Positions 29,331-39,847 are shown, numbered from the stretch's first letter. The stretch: DNA of 64,000 nucleotides from Aureispira anguillae (GCF_026000115.1 NZ_AP026867.1:6735001-6799000); one strand, 5' to 3'. The notes: generated from the letters alone by a model not told the origin. Made by a program: numbers and translations.

Positions 29331-30848
29331 ATGAAAAAAAGCCAGCAATTATATGCGCTTATACACTCTATGAGCAAAAGTGAACGGCGTTATTTAAAGC
29401 TAAACAACAGCAAAGAAAATTCCATTTACATGCAAATTTTTGATGCTATTGTAGAACAGTCCGTTTATGATGCAACGGCATTAAAAAAGATACTTTTTAG
29501 CGCTGGAATTAATTCTTCGATTTCTCGCATACAACATCATTTATATCAACTTATTCTCAAGAGTTTGGCAGCTTATCAAGATGCAAAAACGACTCGTTAT
29601 AAAGTTCTGAATGCAATTAAATACTACCTTATTCTAAGAGATAGAGGGTTGCACAGCCAAGGAAGAAAATTACTGCAAAAGGCATTGCAGTTAGCATTGA
29701 GGCATAATTACTATGGTTTAGCACTAGAAATCTATGACTTGATGGAGGATTGGATTACAGAGGAAGCAAGTTATGCTACCGCTCTGAGTCACTATCATGA
29801 GTTGAAGGAAGCTAGCCAAGTTCATTTATTGTATAGTCGATCTGTTGTTGATTTAAAGAAAGAAATTTATGAATTACGGCTTTTTTTCTTGAAACAAAAA
29901 TTTGCCCGAACCAAGGCGCAAAAAAACTTTTTATTGACCTTTGTAGAGCTTTATGAACCTCAACTTAAAATAGAAAAAAATTTACTAAAAAGGCGCTTGC
30001 TGTTGACGATCTTGATTTATACTTATTATGGTTTGCAAGAATATGCTAAGTTGATCGTGACGGAAAAAAAACGTCTAGCGTTGTTAGATGAAGATGCGAT
30101 TTCGGCTCATATTTCTCCCTTTTTAGTTTATGCTTATCATCGAAATTTGCTTTGGATTTTATTGAGTAATAAAAATTATAAGGAGCATCAATATTTAGTC
30201 AAACACCTGAGCGAACCATCTTCTATAAAGGGCTTAGCAAATTCTAAGTTTTATACCATTAAGTTAACCATAGCAAAATCTGTTACACAACTCTATGCTA
30301 AAGTAGCACAACAACATTATCATCAAGCTTATCATCAAATTGAGCAGCTTTGGCAATTACAAAAAGATTACCAAAAATATTGGGACACTAGTTTGTTGGT
30401 TCATAGCTTGATTTTATTTATTAATACTACCTTTTGTTTGGGAAAATACAATGAGACCATATCTTGGTTGCGTTTGTTAGAGCAAGATATACCACAAACC
30501 TATCTTTTGCCTTATCAGAATATGGGAAAAATCGCTCATTTATTAATCCATGATGGCTTGGAAGATTATCAATATGTGCAAAATGTACTAGAATCTACTC
30601 GAATTCGGTTGTATCGGAAGCACGATTTTTTTGAGGTTGCTACTGTGTTTTTAAAATATTTTAAGCAACAAGTAAATTTGACCAACACTTTAGAACAACA
30701 AAAGTTATTGTTGAAGTACAAAGCAGCAATGGAAAAAGTTGCCAAGCAAGAAGGGCAAAAAGGTTTCTTTATTTTGTTTAATTTTGTAGATTGGTTTGAT
30801 AGCAAACTAAAGAAGTGTGCCATTGCCAATTTGAGTCAAAATTTTTAA
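29331..30848 (+). CDS. Hypothetical protein with helical (TPR-like) repeats
   Basis: 505 residues, no signal peptide or membrane span, so cytoplasmic. Nearly all predicted helix, with repeating patterns such as YYLILRDRGL, ALEIYDLMEDW and QIEQLWQLQKDYQKYW. These recall TPR-like solenoids, but I cannot place canonical TPR units. The start ATG begins with MKKSQQLYALIHSMSKSERR, a form common at the start of Bacteroidota hypothetical proteins of this length. It is followed after 46 nt by a symporter gene on the same strand and may share its transcript. Function unknown; a scaffold or protein-interaction role is inferred from the fold only. Confidence 0.75.
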   Translation: MKKSQQLYALIHSMSKSERRYLKLNNSKENSIYMQIFDAIVEQSVYDATALKKILFSAGINSSISRIQHHLYQLILKSLAAYQDAKTTRYKVLNAIKYYLILRDRGLHSQGRKLLQKALQLALRHNYYGLALEIYDLMEDWITEEASYATALSHYHELKEASQVHLLYSRSVVDLKKEIYELRLFFLKQKFARTKAQKNFLLTFVELYEPQLKIEKNLLKRRLLLTILIYTYYGLQEYAKLIVTEKKRLALLDEDAISAHISPFLVYAYHRNLLWILLSNKNYKEHQYLVKHLSEPSSIKGLANSKFYTIKLTIAKSVTQLYAKVAQQHYHQAYHQIEQLWQLQKDYQKYWDTSLLVHSLILFINTTFCLGKYNETISWLRLLEQDIPQTYLLPYQNMGKIAHLLIHDGLEDYQYVQNVLESTRIRLYRKHDFFEVATVFLKYFKQQVNLTNTLEQQKLLLKYKAAMEKVAKQEGQKGFFILFNFVDWFDSKLKKCAIANLSQNF

Positions 30849-30894
30849 ATCAAAACCTAAGGTTTTTATCCATAAAACCCCAAAATAATAATCA

Positions 30895-32484
30895 ATGAAT
30901 GAGATAGACGTTGAATTACCCAGTGCCCTTTCACCAAGCTTAATTTTAAGTATAGTAGGAGGATACTTTTTGCTGTTACTATTAATTGCCTTTTGGACAG
31001 GGAAGAAAGCAAACAATCGAGATTTTTTTGTGGCCAACCGACAATCTCCTTGGTATTTAGTGGCTTTTGGAATGATTGGCGCTTCTTTATCTGGAGTAAC
31101 ATTTATATCCGTACCAGGAATGGTAGGAGCTGCCTACCTCAATTCAGAGGTAACAAGTGCAACCAACATGCAATTTTCTTATATGCAAATGGTTTTTGGC
31201 TACTTGGTAGGGTATACCGTTATTGCCTTGGTTTTGTTGCCCCTTTATTATCGGCTCAATCTTACCTCAATATATGCTTATTTAGAGCAGCGTTTTGGGC
31301 TAGCAGCTTACAAAACAGGGGCTGGTTTTTTCTTGTTGTCTAGAATAATAGGAGCTGCATTTAGGCTGTATTTAGTAGCGATGGTACTGTATCTATTTGT
31401 ATTTGAACCTTGGGGGGTACCCTTTTGGGTGGTTTCTTTATTGACCATCGTTTTAATTTGGATTTATACCTTTAAAGGAGGAATAAAAACCATTGTATGG
31501 ACCGATACGTTGCAAACTTTATTTATGCTGATTGCGGTAGCGATGACTGTTTTTGAATTGACGCAGGTAATGAATATTTCACTGGGGAATGTATGGTCAA
31601 GCATTCAGTCAGAAGGCTTAGGACAAATCTTCTTTTTTGAGGGAGGATGGTCTGACTCGAATAACTTCTTTAAGCAATTTTTGGCAGGAATGTTTATTGC
31701 AATCGTAATGACAGGGTTGGATCAAGATATGATGCAGAAGAATCTGACTTGCCGAAATATTGAGGATGCTCAAAAAAATATGTTCAGTTTTAGTATTGTC
31801 TTAGTCTTTGTCAACTTTTTGTTCCTTATGTTAGGAGCTTTATTGGCTATTTATGCGCTGCAAAATGGCGTAGAATACGATCGAGCAGATAGTCTTTATC
31901 CTACGATAGCGCTAAGACACCTTCCTTGGGAAGTAGGAGTTGTTTTTGTGATCGGTTTGGTAGCGGCAGCATACTCAAGTGCCGATTCTGCGCTAACGGC
32001 CTTAACGACTTCGTTTTGCGTTGACTTTTTGGGTTTTAAAACCACAGCAAGTAGCGAAGATAAAGCTATTAAAGAACACGATGATATTTTGGATGCTTCC
32101 TCTAATCAGTCTACGCTAGAGGAAGAAAAAGGAAAGGAACGCACTCGCTATCTGGTTCATATTGGATTTTCTTTGATTCTATTTTTGGTTATTGTTGCTT
32201 TTTGGCTAATTAACGACCAATCGGTTGTTGTAGCATTGTTTAAGTTCGCAGGTTATACCTATGGACCTCTGTTAGGCTTATATGCTTTTGGTTTGTTTAC
32301 CAACAAAAAAGTTAAGGATAGTATGGTACCAGTAGTTTGTTTGGTCGCCCCTCTATTAACTTATGGCATCAGTGCTTATTCGGAGGTGCTTTTATGGGGC
32401 TATAAATTTGGCTTTGAATTGTTACTAGTGAATGGTTTATTGACATTTATGGGTTTGCTATTGATAACGGATAGAGAAATATAG
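30895..32484 (+). CDS. Sodium:solute symporter (SSS family)
   Basis: 529 residues with about 13 membrane helices. The N-terminus shows FFVANRQSPWYLVAFGMIGA and SGVTFISVPGMVGA, the first-helix signature of SSS transporters. The VAAAYSSADSALTALTT segment in the second half is the conserved sodium-site helix. A charged cytoplasmic loop (EDKAIKEHDDILDASSNQ...) lies before the last helices. It couples sodium entry to import of an organic solute. The substrate cannot be told from sequence and neighbours give no pathway. It ends 10 nt from the convergent small membrane protein gene. Confidence 0.92.
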   Translation: MNEIDVELPSALSPSLILSIVGGYFLLLLLIAFWTGKKANNRDFFVANRQSPWYLVAFGMIGASLSGVTFISVPGMVGAAYLNSEVTSATNMQFSYMQMVFGYLVGYTVIALVLLPLYYRLNLTSIYAYLEQRFGLAAYKTGAGFFLLSRIIGAAFRLYLVAMVLYLFVFEPWGVPFWVVSLLTIVLIWIYTFKGGIKTIVWTDTLQTLFMLIAVAMTVFELTQVMNISLGNVWSSIQSEGLGQIFFFEGGWSDSNNFFKQFLAGMFIAIVMTGLDQDMMQKNLTCRNIEDAQKNMFSFSIVLVFVNFLFLMLGALLAIYALQNGVEYDRADSLYPTIALRHLPWEVGVVFVIGLVAAAYSSADSALTALTTSFCVDFLGFKTTASSEDKAIKEHDDILDASSNQSTLEEEKGKERTRYLVHIGFSLILFLVIVAFWLINDQSVVVALFKFAGYTYGPLLGLYAFGLFTNKKVKDSMVPVVCLVAPLLTYGISAYSEVLLWGYKFGFELLLVNGLLTFMGLLLITDREI

Positions 32485-32494
32485 GAGGGGGAAT

Positions 32495-32830
32495 TTAATG
32501 GTCCAATAAATCCCAATTATCATTTGGAGGTTTTATAGTTTGTTCCATTTTTCGATTGCTGCTGATTCCTCCAATGATCAGTAGGATTATTGTAAATATA
32601 AAACCGAGAAAAAATAACTCTATGGAATGGATGAAATAACCAATAAGAAGGGAAAAAACAGATGGAAGAAGGCTAATAAAGAACCAATAAAAAAACTGTC
32701 TAATAAATAGGGAGCCTCCTTGTGGCACGTTGCGGATTTTGAGTAACGCTAAGAGCCAAGGTATGACCAATAATAAAAATACAATAAAGGCTAGTGAGAT
32801 CATAATTAATAATATAGCGTTAAGTAGCAT
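32495..32830 (-). CDS. Small hypothetical membrane protein
   Basis: 111 residues with three hydrophobic spans (about 5-30, 45-70 and 72-92) and a polar C-terminal tail. The frame is clean and the residue use is that of a real membrane protein, but I recognise no family. It converges with the symporter gene and diverges from ftcD, so it has its own promoter. Confidence 0.6.
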   Translation of the reverse strand: MLLNAILLIMISLAFIVFLLLVIPWLLALLKIRNVPQGGSLFIRQFFYWFFISLLPSVFSLLIGYFIHSIELFFLGFIFTIILLIIGGISSNRKMEQTIKPPNDNWDLLDH

Positions 32831-32909
32831 GTTTTTATAGTTTAAAATAAGAAGGAGTTATTAAGATAACTTTTTCTACCTGAAAATATAAAAAACAATA
32901 AGGACTTAC

Positions 32910-32917
32910 TACATTTG
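32910..32917 (+). promoter_or_regulatory. Putative -7 box of ftcD
   Basis: TACATTTG matches the Bacteroidota TAnnTTTG -7 consensus, 77 nt before the ftcD start. No clear TTG -33 box is seen at the usual distance. Confidence 0.35.
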
Positions 32918-32994
32918 GATAAATAATAGAACGAGTAATAAATTAAAAAACTCGTATGCTTTAGATCATATTAAAGGACCATAAAAACTTCAAA

Positions 32995-34677
32995 ATGAAA
33001 CAACTTATTGAGTGCGTACCTAATTTTAGTGAAGGGCGTGATATGGGGATTATCAAGCAAATTACAGACGAAATTGAACGCATAGAGGGCGTGAAACTAT
33101 TGGATGTAGATCCAGGAAAAGCTACCAATAGAACTGTGGTGACCTTTGTTGGTGAGCCTAAGGCAGTGGTAGAGGCTGCTTATCAAGCCATCAAAAAAGC
33201 AGCGGAATTGATTGATATGCGCCAGCATAGTGGAGAACATCCACGAATGGGGGCAACGGATGTTTGTCCTTTTATTCCAATTGCTAATATTACAATGGAA
33301 GAAACAGTTGAGTACACCAAAGAATTGGGAGAGCGTGTAGGACGTGATTTGGGAATTTCGGCTTTTCTTTATGAGGCTTCTGCAACAGATACTCGTTGGA
33401 AAAACTTGGCAAATATTCGTGCTGGGGAATACGAAAAGATGGAGTCTAAATTAAAACAGGATGATTTTAATCCTGATTATGGACCAAGCATTTTGAATCC
33501 AACGGCTGGTGTAACGGCAATTGGAGCACGTGACTTTTTGATTGCGTACAATGTAAACCTAAATACCACATCTACCCGTAGAGCTAATTCAGTTGCTTTT
33601 GATGTCCGAGAGGCTGGGCGTGTGAAGAGAGAAGGAGATCCCATTACAGGAAAAATTGTAAAGGATGAAAATGGAGAAAGTATCCGTGTGCCTGGTGCTT
33701 GTAAAGCTGTAAAAGGAATTGGATGGTATATAGAAGAATATGGTATTGCTCAAGTTTCTATGAATTTGACGGATATAAAAGTGACTCCTTTCCATATTGC
33801 TTTTGAAGAGTGCTGCAAATCTGCTTCTGCTAGAGGTTTGCGTGTAACGGGGTCGGAATTAGTTGGCTTAATGCCTTTAAATGTTATTTTGGATGCAGGG
33901 AAGTATTTTCTAAAAAAGCAAAATCGCTCTACAGGGATTTCAGAAGCAGAAATTATCAAAATAGCTGTTAAAACAATGGGCTTGGATGAATTGACTCCTT
34001 TTGATCCCAACAAAAAGATTATTGAATATTTACTAGCAGCAGAGGAAGCAACGCCTTTGTTGGATATGACACTTCCTGAATTTGCCAATGAAACGGCTTC
34101 TGAGAGCCCTGCTCCTGGAGGAGGATCTATTGCTGCTTATGTTGGAGCGCTAGGGGTTTCTTTAGGAACAATGGTGGCAAATTTATCTTCTCATAAGAGA
34201 GGTTGGGATAGTCGCTGGGAAGAGTTTTCTTCTTATGCTGAGGAAGGGCAGGCTATCAAGGATCAATTATTGAGGTTGGTAGATGAAGACACCAATGCTT
34301 TTAACAAAATTATGGATGCTTTTCGTTTGCCAAAAGGTAATGATGCTGAAAAGGCTGCTCGTCAGGATGCTATCCAATTGGCTACTAAATATGCAGTAGA
34401 GATTCCTTTGAAAGTAATGACTGCGGCTTTGGAGAGCATGAACATGATTCAAAAAATGGCAGAAATAGGGAATCCTAATTCCGTTACGGATGCTGGAGTA
34501 GGGGCTTTGTGTGCTCGTACTGCGGTTTATGGTGCTTATTTGAATGTCAAAATTAACATAGGTGGGCTAAAAGATAAAGCTTATGTTGAGGAGCGTTTAA
34601 AAAAAGCAGATGCAATGCTACAACAAGCAATGGATACAGAAACCGCCATCTTACAAATTGTTGAAAGTAAGCTGTAA
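32995..34677 (+). CDS. ftcD: Bifunctional glutamate formimidoyltransferase / formimidoyl-THF cyclodeaminase
   Basis: Two-domain folate enzyme of histidine degradation. The first domain transfers the formimino group from N-formiminoglutamate to tetrahydrofolate, and the second releases ammonia to give methenyl-THF. Residues 1-300 begin with IECVPNFSEGRD and contain RQHSGEHPRMGATDVCPFIP, typical of the transferase. Residues about 350-560 form the helical cyclodeaminase (SPAPGGGSIAAYVGALG near 371). The full fusion is 560 residues, close to the usual length. No other hut gene is adjacent, so the rest of the pathway must lie elsewhere. Confidence 0.95.
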   Translation: MKQLIECVPNFSEGRDMGIIKQITDEIERIEGVKLLDVDPGKATNRTVVTFVGEPKAVVEAAYQAIKKAAELIDMRQHSGEHPRMGATDVCPFIPIANITMEETVEYTKELGERVGRDLGISAFLYEASATDTRWKNLANIRAGEYEKMESKLKQDDFNPDYGPSILNPTAGVTAIGARDFLIAYNVNLNTTSTRRANSVAFDVREAGRVKREGDPITGKIVKDENGESIRVPGACKAVKGIGWYIEEYGIAQVSMNLTDIKVTPFHIAFEECCKSASARGLRVTGSELVGLMPLNVILDAGKYFLKKQNRSTGISEAEIIKIAVKTMGLDELTPFDPNKKIIEYLLAAEEATPLLDMTLPEFANETASESPAPGGGSIAAYVGALGVSLGTMVANLSSHKRGWDSRWEEFSSYAEEGQAIKDQLLRLVDEDTNAFNKIMDAFRLPKGNDAEKAARQDAIQLATKYAVEIPLKVMTAALESMNMIQKMAEIGNPNSVTDAGVGALCARTAVYGAYLNVKINIGGLKDKAYVEERLKKADAMLQQAMDTETAILQIVESKL

Positions 34678-35055
34678 ATACAAAATAAATTGGAAAGTTT
34701 AAAAATAGGTTAAATTTTGCCGTTAGGCTTACGATTAAAAAGTAAAAAAAGCTATAGAGTACGAATTAAAAATATACTTTAATAACTTGATATTAGGAGT
34801 TTAAGATAGTAATATATTTAAAAAATATGTGCTGTTTTAAACTCTTTTTTTGTTTTTAATGGCTTGATTTGTAGGTGTTTGTTGGGCTTTTTTTTAGCCA
34901 TGTGGAATTGAATAATGCCCTCAAAACAGCAGTTGATTTTACCCAGGTACTGCTTGAGCTTTATATTAATCAATAGGCAAAAAATTAGTAGAGTCTTAGT
35001 ATATTTGCAGCAAGATTTATAATTATCACAGGAAACACAATCAATCTCTACAAAA
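34678..35055. other. 378-bp interval
   Basis: Holds the 3' end of ftcD and the upstream region of the second SprB-repeat protein, with one -7 box near its right end. No coding-like frame or strong terminator was seen. Confidence 0.5.
35000..35007 (+). promoter_or_regulatory. Putative -7 box of the SprB-repeat gene
   Basis: TATATTTG matches TAnnTTTG, 48 nt upstream of ATG 35056. No TTG box at the expected spacing. Confidence 0.4.
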
Positions 35056-38000
35056 ATGTACATTATGAAATGCCTATCATTAACCATATTCTTATGGATA
35101 ATTTCGATTGCAAGTCTTATTGCTCAAACCTCAAATCCTAACCGCATTTCTACCCCCAAAGAAAATTATGTCACCACTTCAATTAATACCACTCCTACTG
35201 GAACTCAATTTTTTAGTGGAACACTCCCTACTATAAGTTTTACCACAACCAATATCAGTTGTAATGGTTTAACCGATGGTTGCGCAACAGCTGTTGTAAG
35301 TGGGGGGACAGGTAATACTCATTATCTTTGGTCCAATGGATCAACCTCTAGCAATATTTGCGGTTTAGGGGTTGGAAATTATACGGTAACTATTACAGAT
35401 ACCATTATAGGAGGAGGTGGTCCTCAGGTTTGCGTTGTTGTTAATGATACAACCATTACACAGCCTTTTAGTTTGGCAACGAGCATTGATACGGTTGCCA
35501 ATGTAATTTGTGCTGGAAATAATAATGGATTTATTGATATATCTGTATCTGGAGGAACAGCACCTTATCAGTACAATTGGTCCAATGGAGACACAACACA
35601 AGACATTAACACATTGACAGATAGCATTTATAGTGTTATAATTACAGATGCTAATGGTTGTATAACGCATGATACAGCAACGGTTGAAACCTTAGGTTTT
35701 CTTGAGGTTGTAGTGGATAGTGCTATAAATATAGCTTGTCATGGAGATAGTACTGGAGCTATTTATACAACAGCAACGGGAGATACTAGCTTTTCAGGTT
35801 GCACTTCTAGTGTTGTGGCATTGAATGAAATTATGTATCGTCCTGTTAATAATAATGGAGTGAATCCTAATACTGGCGAATATATTGAATTAATCGGTCC
35901 CGCAGGAACAGATATTAGTTGTTATGTTCTAACAGATGGAGATTGGACGATAACCATTCCTCCAGGAACAAGTATTCCTGCGGATGGATTTTTTACAATT
36001 GGAAATGATGTTGTTTGGGGAGGAGGAACCTTTGATTTAGATGCTGAAAACTGTAATTGCTTCACCGATGGTTCAGGAGGTTCTGGTTTATTGATTTTAA
36101 CGGATGGAGGAGAATATGTTGCCTTGTATGATGGAGCAGGAACCTTTCTTCAAGGTGTTATTTATGGCTCTCCTTCAGCGGGAAATACGCCAAGTGGAAC
36201 AGTGATTAGTACAATAGGAACAGCATCTTGTCCTAGTTTTGTTAGCATACCTAATGCACCTGCCTTTGAAACCGCTCCTGCTGGTTTTGCGAATGGAACT
36301 TCTATTATCAGAAACCCTGATGGATCAGGAGCATGGGGACCACAAGTAGGTGGTTCATTAAATACTTGTAATAGCATAGGAAATGGAAGTACAGGGAGCG
36401 GAAATGTTACTTACTTGTGGAGCAATGGCGATACTACACAGGACATTTCAGGTTTGTCGGCTGGGGTTTACACGGTAACAACAACCAATAGTTATGGCTG
36501 TACGGCTACCACTACGTATACGATAACAGAGCCAGCTTTATTAGTTGGAACAAGTACTGCAACGGGTGTTGTTTGTGTAGGCGATACGACAGGAGAAATT
36601 GACCTTTTGGTAACAGGAGGAACAAGCCCTTATCAATACAATTGGTCTACAGGAGCAACGACTCAAGATTTGGACAGTTTGTCTAGTGGAATTTATTGTG
36701 TAACCATTACGGATAGCAATTCTTGTACGGCTATAGTTTGTGATACCTTTGAAGAAGTATTTTTTAACATTCCTGTAGATTCATTTGCAACTTGTAGTGG
36801 TACGTCTATTCCGCTAACGGTGAATACCAATGCAACAACGATTAATTGGACACCAAGCTCAACCTTAAATAATGACACCATCGCTAACCCAACGGCAACT
36901 CCTACTACATCTACTACCTATGTAGTGACCGCTTCTGTTGGAGGAAACTGTGTAATGACGGATTCTATTGTTATTACGGTGGCGGATTTGGATGTTAGTC
37001 TAGCAACCTTAACGCCTGTTTTGTGTCATGGAGATACCACAGGAGGGGTTACGACATCGATAACAGGAACAGGAAGTAATTTTGATTATTTGTGGAACAC
37101 AGGAGATACAACAACTAGTTTGACGAATGTAGCTGCGGGAACTTATCGTTTAACAGTTTCTTTAGCAGGGTTTTGTGAGGATACCTTAACAGTTGTTATT
37201 CCAGAGCCAGATTCTGTATTGAGTCTAAATGTGTCTAATACAACAGATGTTACTTGTTTTGGCGATTCTACAGGAGCAGCCAGCATTTTAGCCTCAGGAG
37301 GCACAACACCTTATACCTATAGTTGGTCAAATACCGCAACAACACCAAATGTAAACAATTTAACCAGTGGTTTATATATTGTTACAGTTACAGATAGTAA
37401 TAGTTGTACAGAAATTTTGACGGTTTCTATTTCAGAACCTTCTGCAATCAGCATTTCTTATAATGCAACGAATGTGAGTTGTAATGGAACCAACGACGGT
37501 ACAGCTACAGTAATCCCTACAGGTGGTACAGCAGGCTATACTTATTTGTGGGATGTAACAGCAGGAAGCCAAACGACTCCAACGGCAATAGGTTTAGCTT
37601 CAAGTACCTATTCTGTAACCGTAACCGATACCGTAGGTTGTACGGGAATTGCCAATGGTATTTTTGTTAATAGTGGTGTTCCTGTAGATTCAAATGATGT
37701 ACCATTAGTGGTTTTAACTGGTATCTTAGATTGTGATTTAAATCCGACTGGATCATTGGGAATTAATACCGCAAATACGTATACCTATTTGTGGAGTAAT
37801 GGCGCAACGGATCAAACGGTAACAGGATTACCAGCAGGTGCTTATACGGTAACTGTGACGAATGGTCTAGGCTGTAGTTATGTGCAATCTGCCAATATCG
37901 TCAGCCCATTGGTTCCTACAGTCAATCCGTTTATTAATGCAGTAGGGATGGTATCTGCCACGGTGGTTTCTGGAGCGACAGTTACAATTAGCGGAGGAAA

Positions 38001-38475
38001 TGATCAATCTTTTCAAGGTGTGGCTTATAATTGGACAGCCAATAGTTCAGATGTTACTTTTGGAAATGCAGCCAATCATGCTACTACCGCTTTGTCAAAT
38101 GTTACAGGAGTTTACACATTAACGCTTACAGCAACAGCATCAGATTCAAGTGCTTGCCAAGATACAGGATCTGTTGTTTTGAATGTAGAATCTATTTATA
38201 ATGGAATGCCTACAGCTTTTACGCCTAATGGAGATAACATCAACGATACATATCGTCCAACAGGTCTTACCGCAGATGATGTAATTACTTTTAGAGTGTA
38301 TAATCGTTGGGGACAAGAAATTTACAACGGAGATGACTTAGAGAATAATGGCTGGGATGGACGCTACAAAGGAATAGAACAACCTACAGAGGTTTATCTC
38401 TTTTTATTGGAGTACAAAGTAGGGGTAAATGGAACGCCTAAAGTTAGAAAAGGAGAGTTTACATTAATCAGGTAG
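35056..38475 (+). CDS. SprB-repeat surface protein with nested lamin-tail-like domain, T9SS type B
   Basis: 1139 residues. Sec signal peptide at residues 1-24 (ending SLIAQ; Met4 at 35065 is an equal start choice). Eight SprB-type units run from residue about 55 to 950, with one PKD/Ig-like unit near 570-640. The third unit is split: residues about 248-441 (ALNEIMYRPV ... YIELIGPAG ... GGEYVALYDG) have the pattern of a lamin-tail (LTD) domain, and the SprB unit resumes with VTYLWSNGDTT. A further beta domain precedes the C-terminal gliding-motility-associated type B sorting domain (AFTPNGDNINDTYRPTG, VYNRWGQEIYNG). Probably an outer-surface adhesin exported by the type IX system. It is a paralogue in style of the giant adhesin at 15170. 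Confidence 0.92.
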   Translation: MYIMKCLSLTIFLWIISIASLIAQTSNPNRISTPKENYVTTSINTTPTGTQFFSGTLPTISFTTTNISCNGLTDGCATAVVSGGTGNTHYLWSNGSTSSNICGLGVGNYTVTITDTIIGGGGPQVCVVVNDTTITQPFSLATSIDTVANVICAGNNNGFIDISVSGGTAPYQYNWSNGDTTQDINTLTDSIYSVIITDANGCITHDTATVETLGFLEVVVDSAINIACHGDSTGAIYTTATGDTSFSGCTSSVVALNEIMYRPVNNNGVNPNTGEYIELIGPAGTDISCYVLTDGDWTITIPPGTSIPADGFFTIGNDVVWGGGTFDLDAENCNCFTDGSGGSGLLILTDGGEYVALYDGAGTFLQGVIYGSPSAGNTPSGTVISTIGTASCPSFVSIPNAPAFETAPAGFANGTSIIRNPDGSGAWGPQVGGSLNTCNSIGNGSTGSGNVTYLWSNGDTTQDISGLSAGVYTVTTTNSYGCTATTTYTITEPALLVGTSTATGVVCVGDTTGEIDLLVTGGTSPYQYNWSTGATTQDLDSLSSGIYCVTITDSNSCTAIVCDTFEEVFFNIPVDSFATCSGTSIPLTVNTNATTINWTPSSTLNNDTIANPTATPTTSTTYVVTASVGGNCVMTDSIVITVADLDVSLATLTPVLCHGDTTGGVTTSITGTGSNFDYLWNTGDTTTSLTNVAAGTYRLTVSLAGFCEDTLTVVIPEPDSVLSLNVSNTTDVTCFGDSTGAASILASGGTTPYTYSWSNTATTPNVNNLTSGLYIVTVTDSNSCTEILTVSISEPSAISISYNATNVSCNGTNDGTATVIPTGGTAGYTYLWDVTAGSQTTPTAIGLASSTYSVTVTDTVGCTGIANGIFVNSGVPVDSNDVPLVVLTGILDCDLNPTGSLGINTANTYTYLWSNGATDQTVTGLPAGAYTVTVTNGLGCSYVQSANIVSPLVPTVNPFINAVGMVSATVVSGATVTISGGNDQSFQGVAYNWTANSSDVTFGNAANHATTALSNVTGVYTLTLTATASDSSACQDTGSVVLNVESIYNGMPTAFTPNGDNINDTYRPTGLTADDVITFRVYNRWGQEIYNGDDLENNGWDGRYKGIEQPTEVYLFLLEYKVGVNGTPKVRKGEFTLIR

Positions 38476-38496
38476 GCTTTACCATTTTGTTGATTT

Positions 38497-38530
38497 GAAG
38501 ATTTGAAAACGGTTAAGTTTTCAAATCTTC
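38497..38530. terminator. Bidirectional terminator hairpin
   Basis: Perfect 14-bp stem (gaagatttgaaaac / gttttcaaatcttc) with a 6-nt loop, centred between two convergent genes (stops at 38475 and 38548). T-rich but not continuous tails on either side. Confidence 0.75.
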
Positions 38531-38547
38531 AATGTTTTATTGAGGAT

Positions 38548-39570
38548 CTATAAAGTACACCCTCCGCCAAATTGACTGGCATCAAAAGAAGTTTCTTTGG
38601 TTCCTGCCATATCACCAGATTGAATTTGAATTTTGAGCTTATTGGTACTGCCCGCTCTTTTGGGGCTACAATACTCAAATAAATAATAACTGTTGGCTTC
38701 GTCCGAAATGTATTCAGCTACCTCATTGAATTTTGAATTGAGTTCACTGGTATTGCTAGCAAAAGAAAAGCCATCTGTGCCCACCTGTTCTAAAATACCT
38801 TTGTCTATTTCATCCCCTAATCCAATTGAAAAATGAGTAATGTCATTTCCTGAATTTAGTACAGCATTTGTTGCTTGCGAAGTGGTGTATCGAGCAGCCT
38901 GATCGGTTCCATCGGTAAAAATAACCACAGAAGCTGCTGAAATAGCAAGTGTGGATTGATTCAATTCGTTGACCGCCAAAGCAGTACTTTTTAGGACGGC
39001 TCCATATAAATCTGTAGAATTATCAGAACTTATCCCCGAATGAATATTATCAATGGCAGCTTTTAGGCTCGTTGGATTATTCGTTAAAGGAATTAGGGCA
39101 TGTAAACTATCTTCGCCATCAAACCACCAAATACCCATCTGATAAGACGAATTGTTAGAAGGAATTACAACATCCACAAAGTTTTTAGCCGCAGTTTTTA
39201 ATTCCGTAAGATTGTTATTGGTCACACTACCACTTAGATCCAATACTAAAAAGGTATTGTGTATAAATAACTGGCTGTTGTCGGAGATTTTTCTAGCTGC
39301 CTCAGATTCAGATATTTTTTTGTATTCATTGTCATTCTGCCCTTGCTCATAGATCGTAAAGTTGGATTCACCAAGCCCTGCTATTGGGTCATCGTTACAA
39401 TCATCTACCTTAAAAAACATAGATACTTTTGCTGGGGGTGTTGTAAATTCATTCTGAACAGAAATATTTAGTGCACAGGTTTGTTGTGGATTAACAGGAG
39501 TGTCGTCACAAGCACCAAAAGCTAAACTAATTAGACAAACAAGAAAAAGATTAAATTTTAAACGATTCAT
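38548..39570 (-). CDS. VWA-domain lipoprotein
   Basis: 340 residues. A signal peptide ends in a lipobox with the modified cysteine at residue 21 (SLAFGAC). Residues 105-310 are a von Willebrand factor A domain with an intact MIDAS start DLSGS (Asp111, Ser113, Ser115) and a later FTDGTD motif. The protein should therefore bind a divalent metal and a partner protein at the outer membrane or periplasmic face. The last 40 residues are beta-rich. It stands alone, converging on the SprB-repeat gene across a shared terminator. The ligand is unknown; a role in surface assembly or adhesion is inferred. Confidence 0.88.
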   Translation of the reverse strand: MNRLKFNLFLVCLISLAFGACDDTPVNPQQTCALNISVQNEFTTPPAKVSMFFKVDDCNDDPIAGLGESNFTIYEQGQNDNEYKKISESEAARKISDNSQLFIHNTFLVLDLSGSVTNNNLTELKTAAKNFVDVVIPSNNSSYQMGIWWFDGEDSLHALIPLTNNPTSLKAAIDNIHSGISSDNSTDLYGAVLKSTALAVNELNQSTLAISAASVVIFTDGTDQAARYTTSQATNAVLNSGNDITHFSIGLGDEIDKGILEQVGTDGFSFASNTSELNSKFNEVAEYISDEANSYYLFEYCSPKRAGSTNKLKIQIQSGDMAGTKETSFDASQFGGGCTL

Positions 39571-39847
39571 AGTCGATATAGATTGTTGGGGTTATGAATA
39601 TTGTTTTAAGTAATGAATCTAAATTATTGATAGTTTATTCGAGCAATCTTTTTAATCTTAACTGTGTTGAAAATACTCGCCATAGCTAAGGCTATGACTG
39701 TGTTTTTCGCCTTGTTAATATCAAAAATCTTTTACTGCAGATTCTATAAATAATTTTGCCCCATTACTTATAATCAATTAAATATGATATTACTAGATAC
39801 AAAATACGATATTTTGGACAAAAAAATGACCTTAAAGAACCATGAAT

